A DNA stretch of 64,000 nt, from positions 32,445-96,444 of the forward strand of contig JASANE010020301.1 in NCBI GenBank assembly GCA_030248225.1, in the 5' to 3' direction. The position numbers and the translations under genes were made by a program. The notes beneath the pieces are model-generated. The model was not told the DNA's origin, made no database searches, and saw nothing but the letters and a program-made list of their open reading frames with translations. Shown in pieces: positions 23,036-35,250 of the stretch. Within the stretch, counting starts at the first letter, position 1, and every line of letters starts with the position of its first letter. The stretch comes from Trileptium ribeirensis. Lineage: Eukaryota; Nematoda; Enoplea; Enoplida; Thoracostomopsidae.

Positions 23036-23926
23036 GCTCCACCGAAAGCACGGATGTAGAGCCTACGAAACCCCTGAAGGTATAATATAATCAAGTTAAA
23101 AAGACTATATATACATATATATGTAAAAAAACTATATATATCTACGATTACATTTTTTATGTCGACTAAAATTTTTGCGCTGCTAGGTTAAATACAGGTA
23201 AATGCCGTTCATGGGGTTTCACTGTATTGTAATGTACATTGTTGTTAAATATTAACTACGAAGCAGTTATTTATAGCATTTTCGTATTTTTCGGCTGTCT
23301 AGTTTAGCTGGAGTGTCCTAGGGGCAGCCGAGTTCCTCGCTCCCAAACCAAAGTATCCAGAGATCGATTCCTCCCAGGTACTTTCAAGTTTGAAACGCTA
23401 CGTAATCGAATATCTTGAATCGAAGCTCTTGAATATGAGTCATGATTTGCAGCAAAAGACAAAAACGAAACTTTCACGATTCTCCCCTCTCGCGCCCTCA
23501 GCAGCAACTTCGCTCGCTTCGCGCGCTCCGTTTCATTAAATATGCTATGTTTAACCTTGGATTAAGGAAGTCTTAATGTGAAAACTGATATGTATAATTA
23601 ACTAAATTGCATTATTTATCTTAACTGGAAAAACCAAGCCTTTTGGATATCTCCAAGATAATGTAAACATATTGATAATCCATTACGGAAGTGACTCGTA
23701 TAACTGATTGATTCAACACGTGTCCTCCTACCTAACAAAGAATCTGTGATCAAGGAAATTTGGTGAATCATATCAATCGATAGTAAACCGTCGAGGTTAA
23801 CAGTTGAGAAAACAAATAATTTTTCAACCTGGTCAAAATTTACAATCCAATACTGTGAAAATCGTCACTGAGAAAAATTAGTTCACTTAATGCGTCTTAT
23901 TTTTAAAAAAATTCGACTTTGCTTAC
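23036..23926. other. Intronic stretch, nothing recognised
   Basis: A short TATA-rich simple stretch occurs near 23100-23145. Otherwise no exon, element end or transposon protein was found between the C-rich block and exon 12. Confidence 0.5.
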
Positions 23927-24159
23927 TCGTTGCTGGAGAACAACAAGTCTAAGACGAAATTTTCCCAAGGCGACTGTTCGTTGCTTCCAAACCACAATCC
24001 TAGTAAATGTGGCGATAAAATAAACGATAACGCAATAACATCAAGTCCATTGGTAACTATATCGAGATCGGAGGCGCTAAGCTCGTTGCTGACTTCGTTT
24101 TGCGACGATTGCGATATGCCGTCTTGATTACTATCGCATCGGTTTGCCACCTGCCATGC
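23927..24159 (-). CDS. USP9X: USP9X/faf deubiquitinase, exon 12
   Basis: The exon reads AWQVANRCDSNQDGISQSSQ, then an acidic/Ser-rich linker, then LDVIALSFILSPHLLGLWFG and SPWENFVLDLLFSSN. The last part matches human [35 protein letters not shown]. The acceptor is GATTTTAG. The donor GTAAGC leaves GA as the first two bases of a split codon, completed by G of exon 13 to give glutamate. Confidence 0.93.
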
Positions 24160-24542
24160 CTAAAATCCACAAAAACACAAACTTCATTTAGTTGCATTGA
24201 CACGGCTTTGGAGCTTGTTGACAAATATTTGGTCATTGTTTGTTGTGCACATCACTTCAGCCATAATGCCTCCTGCACTACGATGATAAATTGGCATAAA
24301 GCTATTTTTATGCAAATGCTGTTTACAGTTGAGTTAACAGTTGTAAATATACAGTTGACCGAACGGAAAGCGTTATAAATTAAACAGTAAAGATGGCAAC
24401 TAAAAACCATTCAATAAAGACCAAAGCTGTTACTGGAAATACAACCGTGCTCAGGAAAGAGCCTAGTTGATTTCAGATTGATATTTAACCCTAACACAAA
24501 CAAGCCCTTGTATTGGTTTCTGCATAGTAAAAACACACATAC

Positions 24543-24668
24543 CGCTATATGAGCCTTATGGATTTCGTCCATCGACGAAGAATATAGATGTTGCGCCCCG
24601 GCAGCAGCTGCCCAAACGATACGCATTAGTGCGTTAAGGTGACTTTCATCCGGAAGCGTTTTCAATAC
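24543..24668 (-). CDS. USP9X: USP9X/faf deubiquitinase, exon 11
   Basis: This 42-codon, phase 0-0 exon encodes VLKTLPDESHLNALMRIVWA followed by a short Ala/Gly stretch and HLYSSSMDEIHKAHIA. It aligns with human [38 protein letters not shown]. The acceptor is GATTTTAG and the donor is GTATGT. Divergence is higher than in the neighbouring exons, but the spacing and the IVWA core support it. Confidence 0.9.
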
Positions 24669-25039
24669 CTAAAATCAAGTGTACAAACAACACGAACCCT
24701 GCCACCAGTGTAAACTTTCAGACAAGATAAATATATATATTTTGTTTCCAGGAAGAAATCAACATCCTTTTAAAAGAGCACATCGAACGAAATGTTGAAG
24801 GAGATCAGTATCGTTAGGTTTACACTAGGTAATAACAATCATTATCTCACACGTTTCTTTGAATTTTTGTCGATCATACAGGCGCAAAGTTAAAACATTC
24901 TACTAATCAACTAAGGTTATAAAAGAGCATGGGCAAGGGGTATATATTTCGGTTTCAAATTCGGATTGTCTCGATTTTATTCTAATTTAAAATTGCATAT
25001 TATTCAAAAGATTCCACTGTAATGCAACTGGTTTCTCCA

Positions 25040-25475
25040 AATAGGGGAGGGGGAAGGCCAGCTATATCGACCTCCTCCGTGTTACAAAGCCCATGTCGCC
25101 AGGTAAATTTTGGTTTCCCCAGAGTTCACGCCCCCAGGTTCTTTCCTGTGCGGCTAAAAATTGACGAATTTTGTTTTGCTAAAAATAGCTGATTTATAAA
25201 AAATCACGCTTTTTCGCTCATTTGCTAAAAACGCTGAAATATTTTACTGAAACATGTTACATTTTCGCTTGTTACATGTCCATAATTGCAGTCAGTCGTC
25301 CAATAACAAACTTTTGACCTTTTCTGACACAGTACTTCATTTTTCAGCTGGAGGAATCGCACCAAAATATTTTCGACTTCTCCAGTTCCGAAATGGGGGA
25401 CCCCCAGCGCATGTCTCCAGGTATAATTTTGGTAGTTTGGATAAGCCAGCCACAGGACATGTACATGTCTATAAG
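25040..25475. repeat. Dispersed repeat family F, copy 1
   Basis: Landmarks shared with 35695-36085, 51385-51755 and 53080-53430 occur in order: ATNTCGACCTC, CAGGTAAATTTTGG, CACGCCCCC, GGCTAAAAATT, then a second half with CAGTCG or CAGTTC, AAGTATTTTCG or AAATATTTTCG, CTCCAG and ATAATTTTGGTAGTTTG. The 128-residue minus-strand frame at 25225-25611 crosses it and has no domain. It is likely a MITE. Confidence 0.65.
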
Positions 25476-26849
25476 AAATGTGGTTAGCGTCTAGCGCACC
25501 TCCCTGTCCAACAAATACAGTGGTTTGATGTTCAACTCGAGTCGGCACAATTTTTACGTTTTCAGTAGTTTCCGTTCCAGCATATGGGTGCACCTCGTGA
25601 TCATGAATCATGATATGATTAACGGGTCACTGATTTCAACTGTATTTATGAAATATTTAGCTCTAAAATATGATTTTACGATAAGATTGCTGAATTTGAA
25701 CAAACTGGTGTTTCACCGGTGGGGAGCAAAATTTACCAAAGTGTATTAAACTAGGCAGAAACACTAATTTTGCGAGGGGCGTGAACCAGCTGCACCCCTT
25801 TCGTACTTGGTTGAAAAAAACATGCCGCAAATTTCGGAACTTTCCAACGAAAAGAAGTTAGAAATAAATAACTTCGCTGTAATTAATATGAAATATCCAT
25901 TTTGAAATGGTATAACTTAAGAATGACAACCTCAATAACATTTCGTGATCGAAACAACATGATACAAGCGTTGTGTAATGGTTAAACTAGACATTGTTAA
26001 ATATAAGACACTTCCCTTAAATTTTGAAACCCAGCGTCCCCGCAAAGCTTCTCGTTAATTTAGCGGACACTGCTCGAACATAAAAAAAACCTTTGCAACA
26101 TTTTTGGTCCAATGGTTTTTGAACGGTAATCGAACTAAATTTTATATGATACATTTAACACTTGAACAATACCGATTAAAATAACATTAATATTATTAGA
26201 ACATCATTTTTAACATAAGTCGAACACATTTGTACAATTATTATCGAATTCATGAACCACAGACGTTATGCCAATGCATAGTTAAAACTCAAACAAATAA
26301 CGTCAATACTAGTATTAAACAAATATGCTGTAATGGCCAATCTGAAAGTAAACGTTACGCATCCAGGTATTGGGTTCGGAAACGCATGAACCATGAAAGG
26401 TAACCCCAATACCCCGATTAATAATTAATCGAACATTTAATATTCGAAAAGATTTGGACGAAAACTGAGGAACGTTGGAAAAATAGAGCGCATATCGGAC
26501 AGGTAGTGAATGTGCAAAAGGAATTATTTACGGCGAGAAAAATGTACATATTATATTCCTTACATTCATAGATCTGCTTAAGTTACACCAGCTTAACCTA
26601 TGCCAAAGTTGAAAAAGCAACGTTATAAGAAATTAGGGTCACACATAAAAAGTTATCGCTGCGGAAAAAAATTGCGCAGCGGGTTTAAAGCCATTTGCAA
26701 TATGCATTGTTATATGCATAATTTCTTTTGTTTACTTGCATACCGCCAGCGATAATTGAACTTTTACCACAAGTAAGAACATAGCTTTTACATTACGTGA
26801 TATGGCTATTCCTAACAATCTACATAACCAATGATAGTAACGTGTTTAC
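25476..26849. other. Intron stretch before exon 10 donor, nothing recognised
   Basis: This is AT-rich intronic DNA between exons 10 and 11 with no identifiable element or conserved exon. Confidence 0.5.
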
Positions 26850-28010
26850 CTGTTGCTTTAGATCATTCCCAAGCGCACCAGCAACGCACCAAAGAACCGT
26901 ATCGGATGACGGTACAATAGCCTGGATAGCCTGATGACCAGCCGCAAACATCTTTTGATGCCTTTGTGGATTGATCGCAGATGCTACATCAGTTTCATTA
27001 TCAGCCTCAGCCACATCCTCGATTGGTGATTTCTGCTCTGAACTAACAACAAGTTTTGCATACGCAGCGGCCAAGGCAGCAAATTTCACGAGCTTCAGAA
27101 CCCATCCAAGTGCTTCGCATCGCGTCGGCTGATCCGCATGAGGCAAAAAATTGTTGCGCACCAGCATTCCGAGCGTTATAGCCAATCCGGAGGACCGCCC
27201 CAAGAACGCACGACGAAATACAATTATCGCAGGATGACCTGACGCAGATGGAGGAGATGTCGGTGGCATAAGAAGAGCATAGGTCAACGCTAAATTGTAC
27301 AGAACAGCCGAAGGCGATGCTCCGAAATACAGTGCTTCCAGCGACCTGGCTTTATCGAACACCTGTGTCTGAGACGTTGACGCGGATCCAGGTCGCTCCG
27401 AACCATTGAACCCCCTCATATCATCGGAGACTTCCTTAGCGGATGATGATAGTGACTGCGAACTGTGATCTGAAGCTAGCGATAGCGTAGTTGTGGCCGT
27501 TGCAGAGGCCACGCCTCCGACACCGCCGCACACAGAAACAACGTTCTCAACTAGTGGACGGGACATAGGTAGTCTATATGTAATTGCTCGTGTTTGATCT
27601 CGTACTCCGCAAGAGCCCAGCTTCGACCCAAGATCGGCTAACCGGAACAGAAATTCCATATCGGCCAACGCTAAGGCTGGAGGTGTCGAACGAATAAACA
27701 TTGCACCTGGCAGCATACGTTCGCCGAGTGGAGGCAAATCATCTGAATTGGAAGAATTGGGATCTAGTCCAAATGGCGCAGGCGCTGAAGCGATACGGGA
27801 CAAGCCTGGCGGCCCGGCTACTCCAGCTGCAGGCGATCCTGGAGGACTCGATTCAGCAGAACTCGATGCTGTTGGAGATGACGACCCCCGCGTTTGGTTA
27901 ACCTGTGAGGTCTGCGGATGCTGCTGCTTGTCAGCAAGATGATGGTTAGATTCTGGATGAGAACTTGAGCTTGCGGATGTACCCTGGACAACCTTGGCTG
28001 TTAGCAGAAC
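26850..28010 (-). CDS. USP9X: USP9X/faf deubiquitinase, exon 10 (end of UBL plus large disordered insert)
   Basis: This is the largest exon in the window: 387 codons, phase 0-0. It begins VLLTAKVVQ, the last strand of the ubiquitin-like domain. A Ser/Pro/Gln-rich linker follows, then conserved scaffold: LPGAMF, MEFLFRLADLGSKLG, SLEALYFGASPSAVLYNLALTYALLMP and MLVRNNFLPHADQPTR. Human equivalents include [44 protein letters not shown] and MLTRNNFLPNADMETR. A further Ser/Thr/Val-rich insertion sits in the middle. The acceptor is GATTTTAG and the donor is GTAAAC. Fusion of what vertebrates split into several exons is consistent with lineage-specific intron loss. Confidence 0.97.
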
Positions 28011-28112
28011 CTAAAATCAGCAAAAACTATTCCATAAGCAACGAAATTAAAAATTAATTTATACGCGTAGAAGGTATAACAGTAAAACTTGGTTAATATC
28101 GAAAAATAACCG

Positions 28113-31056
28113 CATTGGCGTAGCCAGGATTTTGGTTTGGGTGGGGCCAGATTTACATAAATTTACGAATCTGAAAAAACGCTGACAATTCCAAAGTTGT
28201 CCCCTCATATACTTTCAAACAACAAATGTTATATATTCCTCGAAATAACAAAAATGGCGGTTAGTACGTTTTTACTTTTGACAAACACAGCTTGACTACT
28301 GACTACTATTGCTGAAATTGCATCACGTTTTTTTATAATTGTTTTCAATATAAACCATTTCATTGTGTCTCTTGGCACCTAAACCTTGGTAAAATTGGTT
28401 TTTCCAGGGCAAGACTATAAGACATAATGCAACAATATACATTTAAAAATCTCTAAAGTTTGAATGTCTGTCCAAATAAATGCACAGTGCAAATCACATT
28501 TTTCGCGCACATGATTTTGCAAATTCATCAAAGACTTCATCAATTGTACTTCTCTATGTATTTGCTCTCTATGTATTTGCAGCATTAAAAAGCGATTTCA
28601 ATCTTTTCTCTTCCATAGTAGAACGAATTGCTGTAAGCGTTCGGTCGAGCTTAGAGAACGTTCGTTTCGGTTTATCTATGGTGATCGGTAACGTTGCGAA
28701 TATCTTGAACAAATCAGGTATATTGTTAAACAAGGCACCGCATTGATCAGGCGCAGCTAATGCAGTATCTGGACGGAATTCATACGCTTCTTGCGCCAAG
28801 GTTCAATCTCACTGAGCACTGTGGTCTTAGAGTCAGTCAAGAGTGTTTGATATTAATTGAAAAGATTTGTCATGTGCTCATTCCCGTGCTACGAAGAGTG
28901 TTCATGAAACTTCATGATGGCGGGCACCAAATGAGACAATAAATTCGCCCTTCGTTGAGCAGAATCAAATCTGTGACATAGGTCAGCAAATAAGCTGACG
29001 TAAGTAGGGTAAAAGTAATTGAGACGATAATAGGATTCAGCGGCATCATCACATGCTGGTGCTCGATAGATGGACTTCTTTGCAACCCGCGGTTGTTTTA
29101 GCTCCACGCCGAGATATCCCGATAGTTGTTCAGCCCGCGCGTACAAAAATCCAAATTACGATTTACACCGGTCGTCGTGCAAACTCTTAATAACAAGCGT
29201 TATGTTTTCGGTGGCGCGTGATAAGTCTATGCTTATTTTCTGCAGTTCTCTCTTGATCGGTAGTAGAGCTCCAGATATTTTTTTTTCAAAATTACTGAAG
29301 AAACAATAAACTCAGAACGCAGTAACGAGCAAAGAAGTGTGTGAGCCGAGCGTCGATTTTCCGCCGATGCCCATTCTTTCTTTTGCATGAATAACACTGA
29401 TGTATGTCGCTCAACAAACCGCGTTTCATCGATTTAAGAAATTGCGTTCTTTTAACACTGTTGGAAAAAATAAGCAAATTCTTTAATTATGTTATGCGAA
29501 TCATGTTTTCGGGTATATTGCTTTCGAACAACTCTAAATCATACAGTGCATAGCACAGTGAATGTAATTGGCCACCACGGCTTGCCGTTTGAAAGTAGCA
29601 GCAGAACCGACACGGTCTCTAGCCATTGCAGCTGCACTGCCATATCCTTGCCCGACACACGTAGCAAGGTCTAACTCTGACGACAACACAAACTTAAGCA
29701 GACACTGGCCGATCCTTTTGCCGGTCAGCATAACCTCTTCGTATTGTTCCTCTCCATCAGACACAATGTCCTGCAATAAGTCAACAATTGCAATTAAGGC
29801 CTCGTGAACGTTTATGCTCCCCGAATCACTTGCTGACACGTATGGAACAACTACCAGTTGCTCTCGCTTCTGCCTATACATAGTTTCATTAGCAATAATA
29901 CTCCAAAAGTTGGTGCTTTTAATTCTAAACAACTTTTTTCTTGACGATATTTCCCGCAACCTCTAACAACTCGTTTTGAACAAACGTCAAGGATAAGTGG
30001 CATTGACTTTCACAACAGTTGAATGTTCTCGAAGCTTTAAGTCCCACCCCAAATTCGATATCGAAGTAAAGCTCGGAAATTTCCATCGGTAGTCAATGGG
30101 TCAACACCATCACGAGAAATATTTCCCACTTCGCAGCGATAAAGTGATGTTCTGAAGCGCGCAAGTCAATAAGGTATCAACAATTGGCCCAAGGTATTCG
30201 CGATTCCGTAGTGCTTCAATCCCTCTCGCGGTGTCTATTTTCCACAGACCGTCAGGCTTAGCGACAGCAACTGTTCGCTTTAAATTGTTCAAATGCCGTC
30301 ATGGTATGCGCTAGTAAACTTAATCTGCGCCCATCAATTATCCAATTTTGTTATTTTGAAAAAATTGCGTTATCGAAGTCTGACTATCCAAGCAAAATTC
30401 GATATTTTTTGTTCACGAACATCAAAATTGTTTCTGAACAAAATTTTATCGATTTTGAATTGAAAAGGGCTATGTTCGCGAATAATAAACGACAAACTAC
30501 AGGGCCCCCTCGTTTATGCCGCCGCCATTATATTGAACTTGTTCGCGAACAGACTAATCCTGATTGAAAACTACCAAATGTCATGGAACTGGTATAGGTT
30601 GATTCCAAGCCACAAATTCCGGGCAAGCAGTGAATTGAATCCAGGTTCTTAATTGTTCCATAGCAATGGATGTGGATTCAACATCAGGCTTTACAAAATT
30701 GGATAGTCAGTGGGAGCAGACTAAGTTTAATCGCGCACTAGACCAGTGATACGTAGCACAGTCATGTGTCGTTAACGTCCATTCCTTGCCAGTCAAATCA
30801 TCAAAGCGGATAAGTGGTTTGGCAACGAGATTTCCCGCTGCTGGCCGAAGCCATGAGACGAGCCAACTCCTCCTGTAGGGCCAAAAAGTACACAATGGAC
30901 GCAATAAACGTCCTCTTTTCCCGGAAAACGGCTTACTGCGAGCCACTGAAATGTCTTTAAGTGATGAGGAATCAATCGTCCTGTCCGTTGCCGAGAAGAC
31001 TTGAGGTGAACTGACGACGGAAATTTATCTGTATTTGACAGTTTCCAAGGGTCCAT
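28113..31056 (-). pseudogene. hAT transposase pseudogene (TTF finger, DUF4371, hAT dimerisation)
   Basis: Minus-strand fragments follow the order of ZMYM1-like hAT transposases. A TTF-type zinc finger lies at about 30720-31056 (FQWLAVSRFPGKEDVYCVHC, LFGP, KPLIRFDDLTGKE, HDCATYH). DUF4371 pieces are at 30110-30292 and 29534-29959 (SIIANETM, GQGYGSAAAM, NYIHCAMH), with more at 28889-29146. The C-terminal dimerisation region is at 28569-28799 (LPITIDKPKRTFSKLD). Several frameshifts and stops, and extra sequence around 30300-30590, disable it. At 28113 CATTGGCGTAGCCAGG resembles a hAT terminal repeat. The other end was not found. Confidence 0.85.
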
Positions 31057-32630
31057 GAAAATTATCCTCAGGACGATAAAAGACTACTTTAATAACCAAC
31101 CTTAATTCCAAATTCGAGCAAAAATATAATTTATTTTTTGGTTCGAATTTGAAACGAAGATTGGGAGGTCAAGGCGATAGTTGTGGGAAGGACAGAACAA
31201 AAGTTGGAAAGGTAGGGAAAAGTTGGAAAAGCTGGGGGACAGAACAACGGGAGGGGGGGTGGAAAATTTGCCCGCACTTCCCCTAAAAAATGGGACAACT
31301 AACAGAAAATGGACCGCGTCACCGCACCGGGATATAATGCACGTCACGGCACTGTGACACCAGCATATAATGCACTGACAAAAGTGTTGCACTCTTCATC
31401 AAGGCTTCGTCATGAACCCTTGACGAAACCCTATCAATTGATGGCAATTTTAGTACAATGAAAACCCGCATATTTTTTTGCTTCGCAGAGGAAAATTGAC
31501 CATTTTTAGTTGGCAGAAGAGTAGTTGGGCACCTGGAGAAGCTCAAAATACTTAGTGGACTGAAATGCTGGCACTTGGGAGAGGCCCAAATACCAAGATA
31601 GACCCTTCGATAGGAAAGCCACCTGAACATTACTTTACTGTATAAAACATATCAATAACAGCACCATTTATGAAAACAAAATGTCATCAAAGTCCCAGCT
31701 AACTTTGGTAATTTTTTTCTATGATTTCCATGAAAACCTATAAATTTTTCATGATGAAGAAAGTAATACAAAATGACAATTCAATACACAGCCAAAGATT
31801 CCCTTAAAGTTTTCGACCAAGAAATCATTGTTGATAGAAAACCCACTTTCCACTGTACAGCAGAAGAGCATCAGGAATATGGACAAAAGTTCAGTTTTAT
31901 CAACCGCACTAGCCAAAAGACTAAAATATGGGTCATCCACCAGAAATTTGTGTACCCTCGTAATGTTTTGATAATGTTCGTGTCCCTCACGAAGTCCTCC
32001 AGCTGTTTGTGTAAGCATTATTAGACATAGTGTTGGTAAACCGATTGCATTTCAAAAGATGTTCAGTCGTCATTTTCGTTCTGATTGATACCAGCTATGG
32101 CGTACCCGTAACGGTGTTTAGATTCAACGCGGATATGCCTCGAAGCAGCAGGTACCTCAAAGAAAGATCGTTCCATCATTTTTGAACATAACTATACTGC
32201 TGAGGAACTTCTGGTACGAAACAAAAAACCAAATTTTTCTTAATCTGCAGGTCAAGATTGGTCAAGAGTTTGCTTAGCTCCAAATCAAATACCAACTCTT
32301 TTGGCAGGTTTTAAACTCGCTGACCTAAAGACACGTCTATCTGCATCAAAAATTACTCAACGCTGGCCAGTGCTCCAATGCTTTTCAGATACAGTGCTAC
32401 TACATTTGTATCTTTTCCTAAAATATCTTGATTTTTCCATGACAAAATCTAATAAATCAATTATCTCCATGATGCACAGGGAACGTGTATCACACCTTTA
32501 CAAATTAAGGTCATGTAAGTCAATGTAATTAAGGTCAATTAAGTCAATTACGCCCGCCTGATCTGCAAAATTGCAAATCTAAGTCGCAGACCTGAAACGC
32601 AATGTGCTACCACATCTGCTATAAGCTAAC
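31057..32630. other. Intronic stretch between hAT remnant and exon 9
   Basis: Frames at 31102-31392 and 31319-31630 on the minus strand have no recognisable domain. A purine-rich GGAGGGGGGG tract lies near 31250. A small AAGGTCA-TAAGTCAAT repeat lies near 32500-32545, just past exon 9. Confidence 0.45.
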
Positions 32631-32818
32631 CTTATGCTTTTGACCGATAACGGTATCACCGAGACGCATTGCAGCATGACCAATAACTAAATCGCTATTT
32701 AGAAACAGCTCAAGTTTTAAGTTTGGTGCAACATGAAGCGATTGTAGAATTATCCGGCGTAAAGTTCCCAGCGTCTGATTTGTGTGTGCCCAGAATTCGA
32801 TGTCATCTACTTGTCGAC
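32631..32818 (-). CDS. USP9X: USP9X/faf deubiquitinase, exon 9 (ubiquitin-like domain core)
   Basis: This exon encodes GRQVDDIEFWAHTNQTLGTL, then RRIILQSL, LKLELFLNSDLV and VIGQKHK. Human USP9X reads [38 protein letters not shown] and LIGQLNLKDK. It is the core of the internal ubiquitin-like fold that lies between the scaffold repeats. The acceptor TTTTCAG is strong. The donor GTTAGC is weak, but protein alignment (KHK|VLLTAK against KDKSLITAK) fixes it. Confidence 0.95.
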
Positions 32819-33658
32819 CTGAAAACAATACTGGAACTAACAAAAGTACAGTATCCACTGGAATGTCCGCTTCCCACTCTACGTTCGCTTGGTGTTCGCA
32901 GAACCTAAAGAATACAGTCAGTTCTACAGCGCATTGTGCGACCTTCTTCATAATGCGGGGAAACATTCAGGTTTTTGGCAAAACCATGCGCACGTGATTT
33001 ACTTGCTCTAGAAACACGCACATTTTTTTCCAAAAAATCCGCAGCAAACTTGTATGGCTAAATCACATTTCCCATCTTAATGATCAGAGAAAAGTTAAAC
33101 AAAAAATTGAATAATTTTCAGAATCTCTGGTTCTGTCACACTACACATTTTCTATTTAAGCAAAAATCAGCCGGCATTTGCATAGTGTACCGTATAATAC
33201 AAAGATCTCTGGAAAAATCTGCTACTTGCGTTAAAAATGGACACTGCGGCACATCTAGCAACGAAAAGATACTAAAAGCATATGCATCAGCGATACAGTA
33301 CCTAGCTGCAGGAATTTCACAAATGTAACCCAGATACTAAAAACTTTGCCAAATATTGCGCAACGCAATCTGAGCTTGTACAGTAGTAGGTTAAAATATC
33401 CTTTGCGGCTATGGAAATAGAAACTTCTGACAAAATGTTATTGGAAAATGTGTTAGGTACTGAATGCTTTATTAGATATGTAAAAGAGTTGTCAGTGAAA
33501 AATGCTCTTGCACTAATAATGAAATACCGAGGTAATGCGTTACGGCAATGATTTTCCTTTGAAAAATGTATTAATTTCCTTAATAGACTGGAGCAATGCA
33601 CAGGTCGTTGCGTGGAAAACTACTCTATTGTTTTCAATTTAGTACAATGTACAACGGT

Positions 33659-34836
33659 GTTTTGGGCTCGCTGCACTGTAACAGGAGCATTGTGGTGGAA
33701 AATGCGCTTTTGGGCACGGCAAAGTTTTGCGTTCAAGATAGAAAAAAATTTTTAAACTTTGGGATAGGTTACTCCTGATTCTGTTCCCATATTATTCACT
33801 TTAAAACAAAATCAATAATTTATGTATATGGTAATGTTTACATGAAACTGCAACAGATAGTGTAATAGGAGTCCAGCGCTTGAGTTATATTTTACTTTCT
33901 TAGCACTTGTATCCGCAAGCATAAAACTTCGCAGTCGAAACAAACTGAGATCTAATTCGTTACTTCATGAATCAATAAGTCACTTTACGCCAAATAAAAA
34001 ATGTAGAGGATTATAGACTACAGGAGTACATAATTTCCAATTTGCCTGACCGAAGTTAATGCAAAGACTTAAAACAGAGCTAAACCCTAATTTTATTTAT
34101 ATTTTTGGGCTGCTATTTAAGAGATGTATTTCTTCCACGAACAGTAACAAGCCAAAAACAAGTTCTAGTTATTACGAATCTAACAACTAATAGTCATATG
34201 ATTTTTAATGTATTTGAGACAAAACAGAAAAAATACTCGAAAGGGTGAAAAATGATATTTATGTCAAATATCAACACAAGTTTTTTAAGTTACTCAACAT
34301 ACATTTTCAAAAGCCAAATTAATATTATCATACTACTTCAGAATAATATCGTGCATAAAATCAACATCCTTATTTTAATAATGTTATAAAATTCTTTATG
34401 AGACATTACGTAATTTTGCTGGAATGTTTTCCATTTCACCACCTAGAAATTCTATTCACTGGAAATAAACCTGAATATTCACGTTTACACTACTACTTCC
34501 GCAGCAAATACCGCCTCTGCATACACTACAAAAATAAATGCAATATTCCTATAACAGTACACAGGCATTTCACCGACTGAAAGAATTTGTATACAATGAT
34601 GTGCATCTCAAGCGTTCTACCCTTGTTACACTATCTATTGTAGTTTCCTGCAAACATTAACATATACATCTATTACTGGTTTTGTGATAAAATGAAAGAT
34701 AAGGGAACATGATCAGGCTAATCTGCCCACTAGTTTCGAAAAGTTTGAATGCAAAACTTTGTCGTGATTAAAAGAGTATTTTTCCACCACAATGTCGTTG
34801 TGTACAGTACAGTGCACCAAGCCTAACACACCATAG
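33659..34836. repeat. Foldback element with ~200-bp inverted arms
   Basis: The left arm, about 33659-33895, recurs inverted at about 34595-34836. Shared landmarks include GCACTGTA, CATTGTGGTGGAAAA, AAAGTTTTGCNTTCAA, GTATATGNTAATGTTT and AGATAGTGTAA. Arm identity is about 75-80% by eye. The central ~700 bp is AT-rich and non-coding. No clear target duplication was found. Confidence 0.8.
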
Positions 34837-34844
34837 AATCAACA

Positions 34845-35250
34845 GAGCCAAAATCATAGTTAGGCTGTCCAAAAAATAAACTTCACTTCCCCGACATAGT
34901 ATCTGTCACCCAAACCATTAGCGCAACCAAACATAATTTAAGGGCTTCAAACAGGACCTGACTGCGAAATTTAATCATTTTTGGGTAAATTAATGTATTT
35001 GGGAGCGGTAAAAGTACCAAATTCATAATAATTAGGTTGTTCAAAAATAACCTGACAATCCCCGAAATCTAGTATCTGTCACCCAACAAACAATTTGCCT
35101 GCGCAAAATTAATTTATGGACTCCAAATAGGAGCTGACTGTAATATTTGGCCATTTCGGCGGTAAATTATGGTATTTGGGGGAGGGGATTAGAAAATACA
35201 AAATCATAGTTATGTTATTCAAAAATAAACTTGACCCTCCCCCGACATAG
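34845..35250. repeat. Tandem array, ~180-bp unit
   Basis: Two full units and a partial third begin near 34850, 35028 and 35208. Each starts with AATCATAGTTA or an AATAATTAGG-like stretch, then TTCAAAAATAA-CTTGAC and CCCGACATAG. The full units contain TAGTATCTGTCACCCAA and GGTAAATTA-TGTATTTGGG. The array is degenerate. Confidence 0.8.

Noticed and set aside
25225..25611. 128-residue minus-strand open frame
   Set aside because: It crosses the family F repeat; other family copies do not preserve the frame, and no domain is seen.
31090..31097. Possible 8-bp hAT target duplication AATAACCA matching AATAACCG before 28113
   Set aside because: Only 7 of 8 bases match and no terminal repeat precedes it, so it was not used as an element boundary.
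32782..32997. Plus-strand frames over exon 9 and likewise over exons 2, 5 and 10
   Set aside because: They are antisense shadows of conserved minus-strand USP9X exons.
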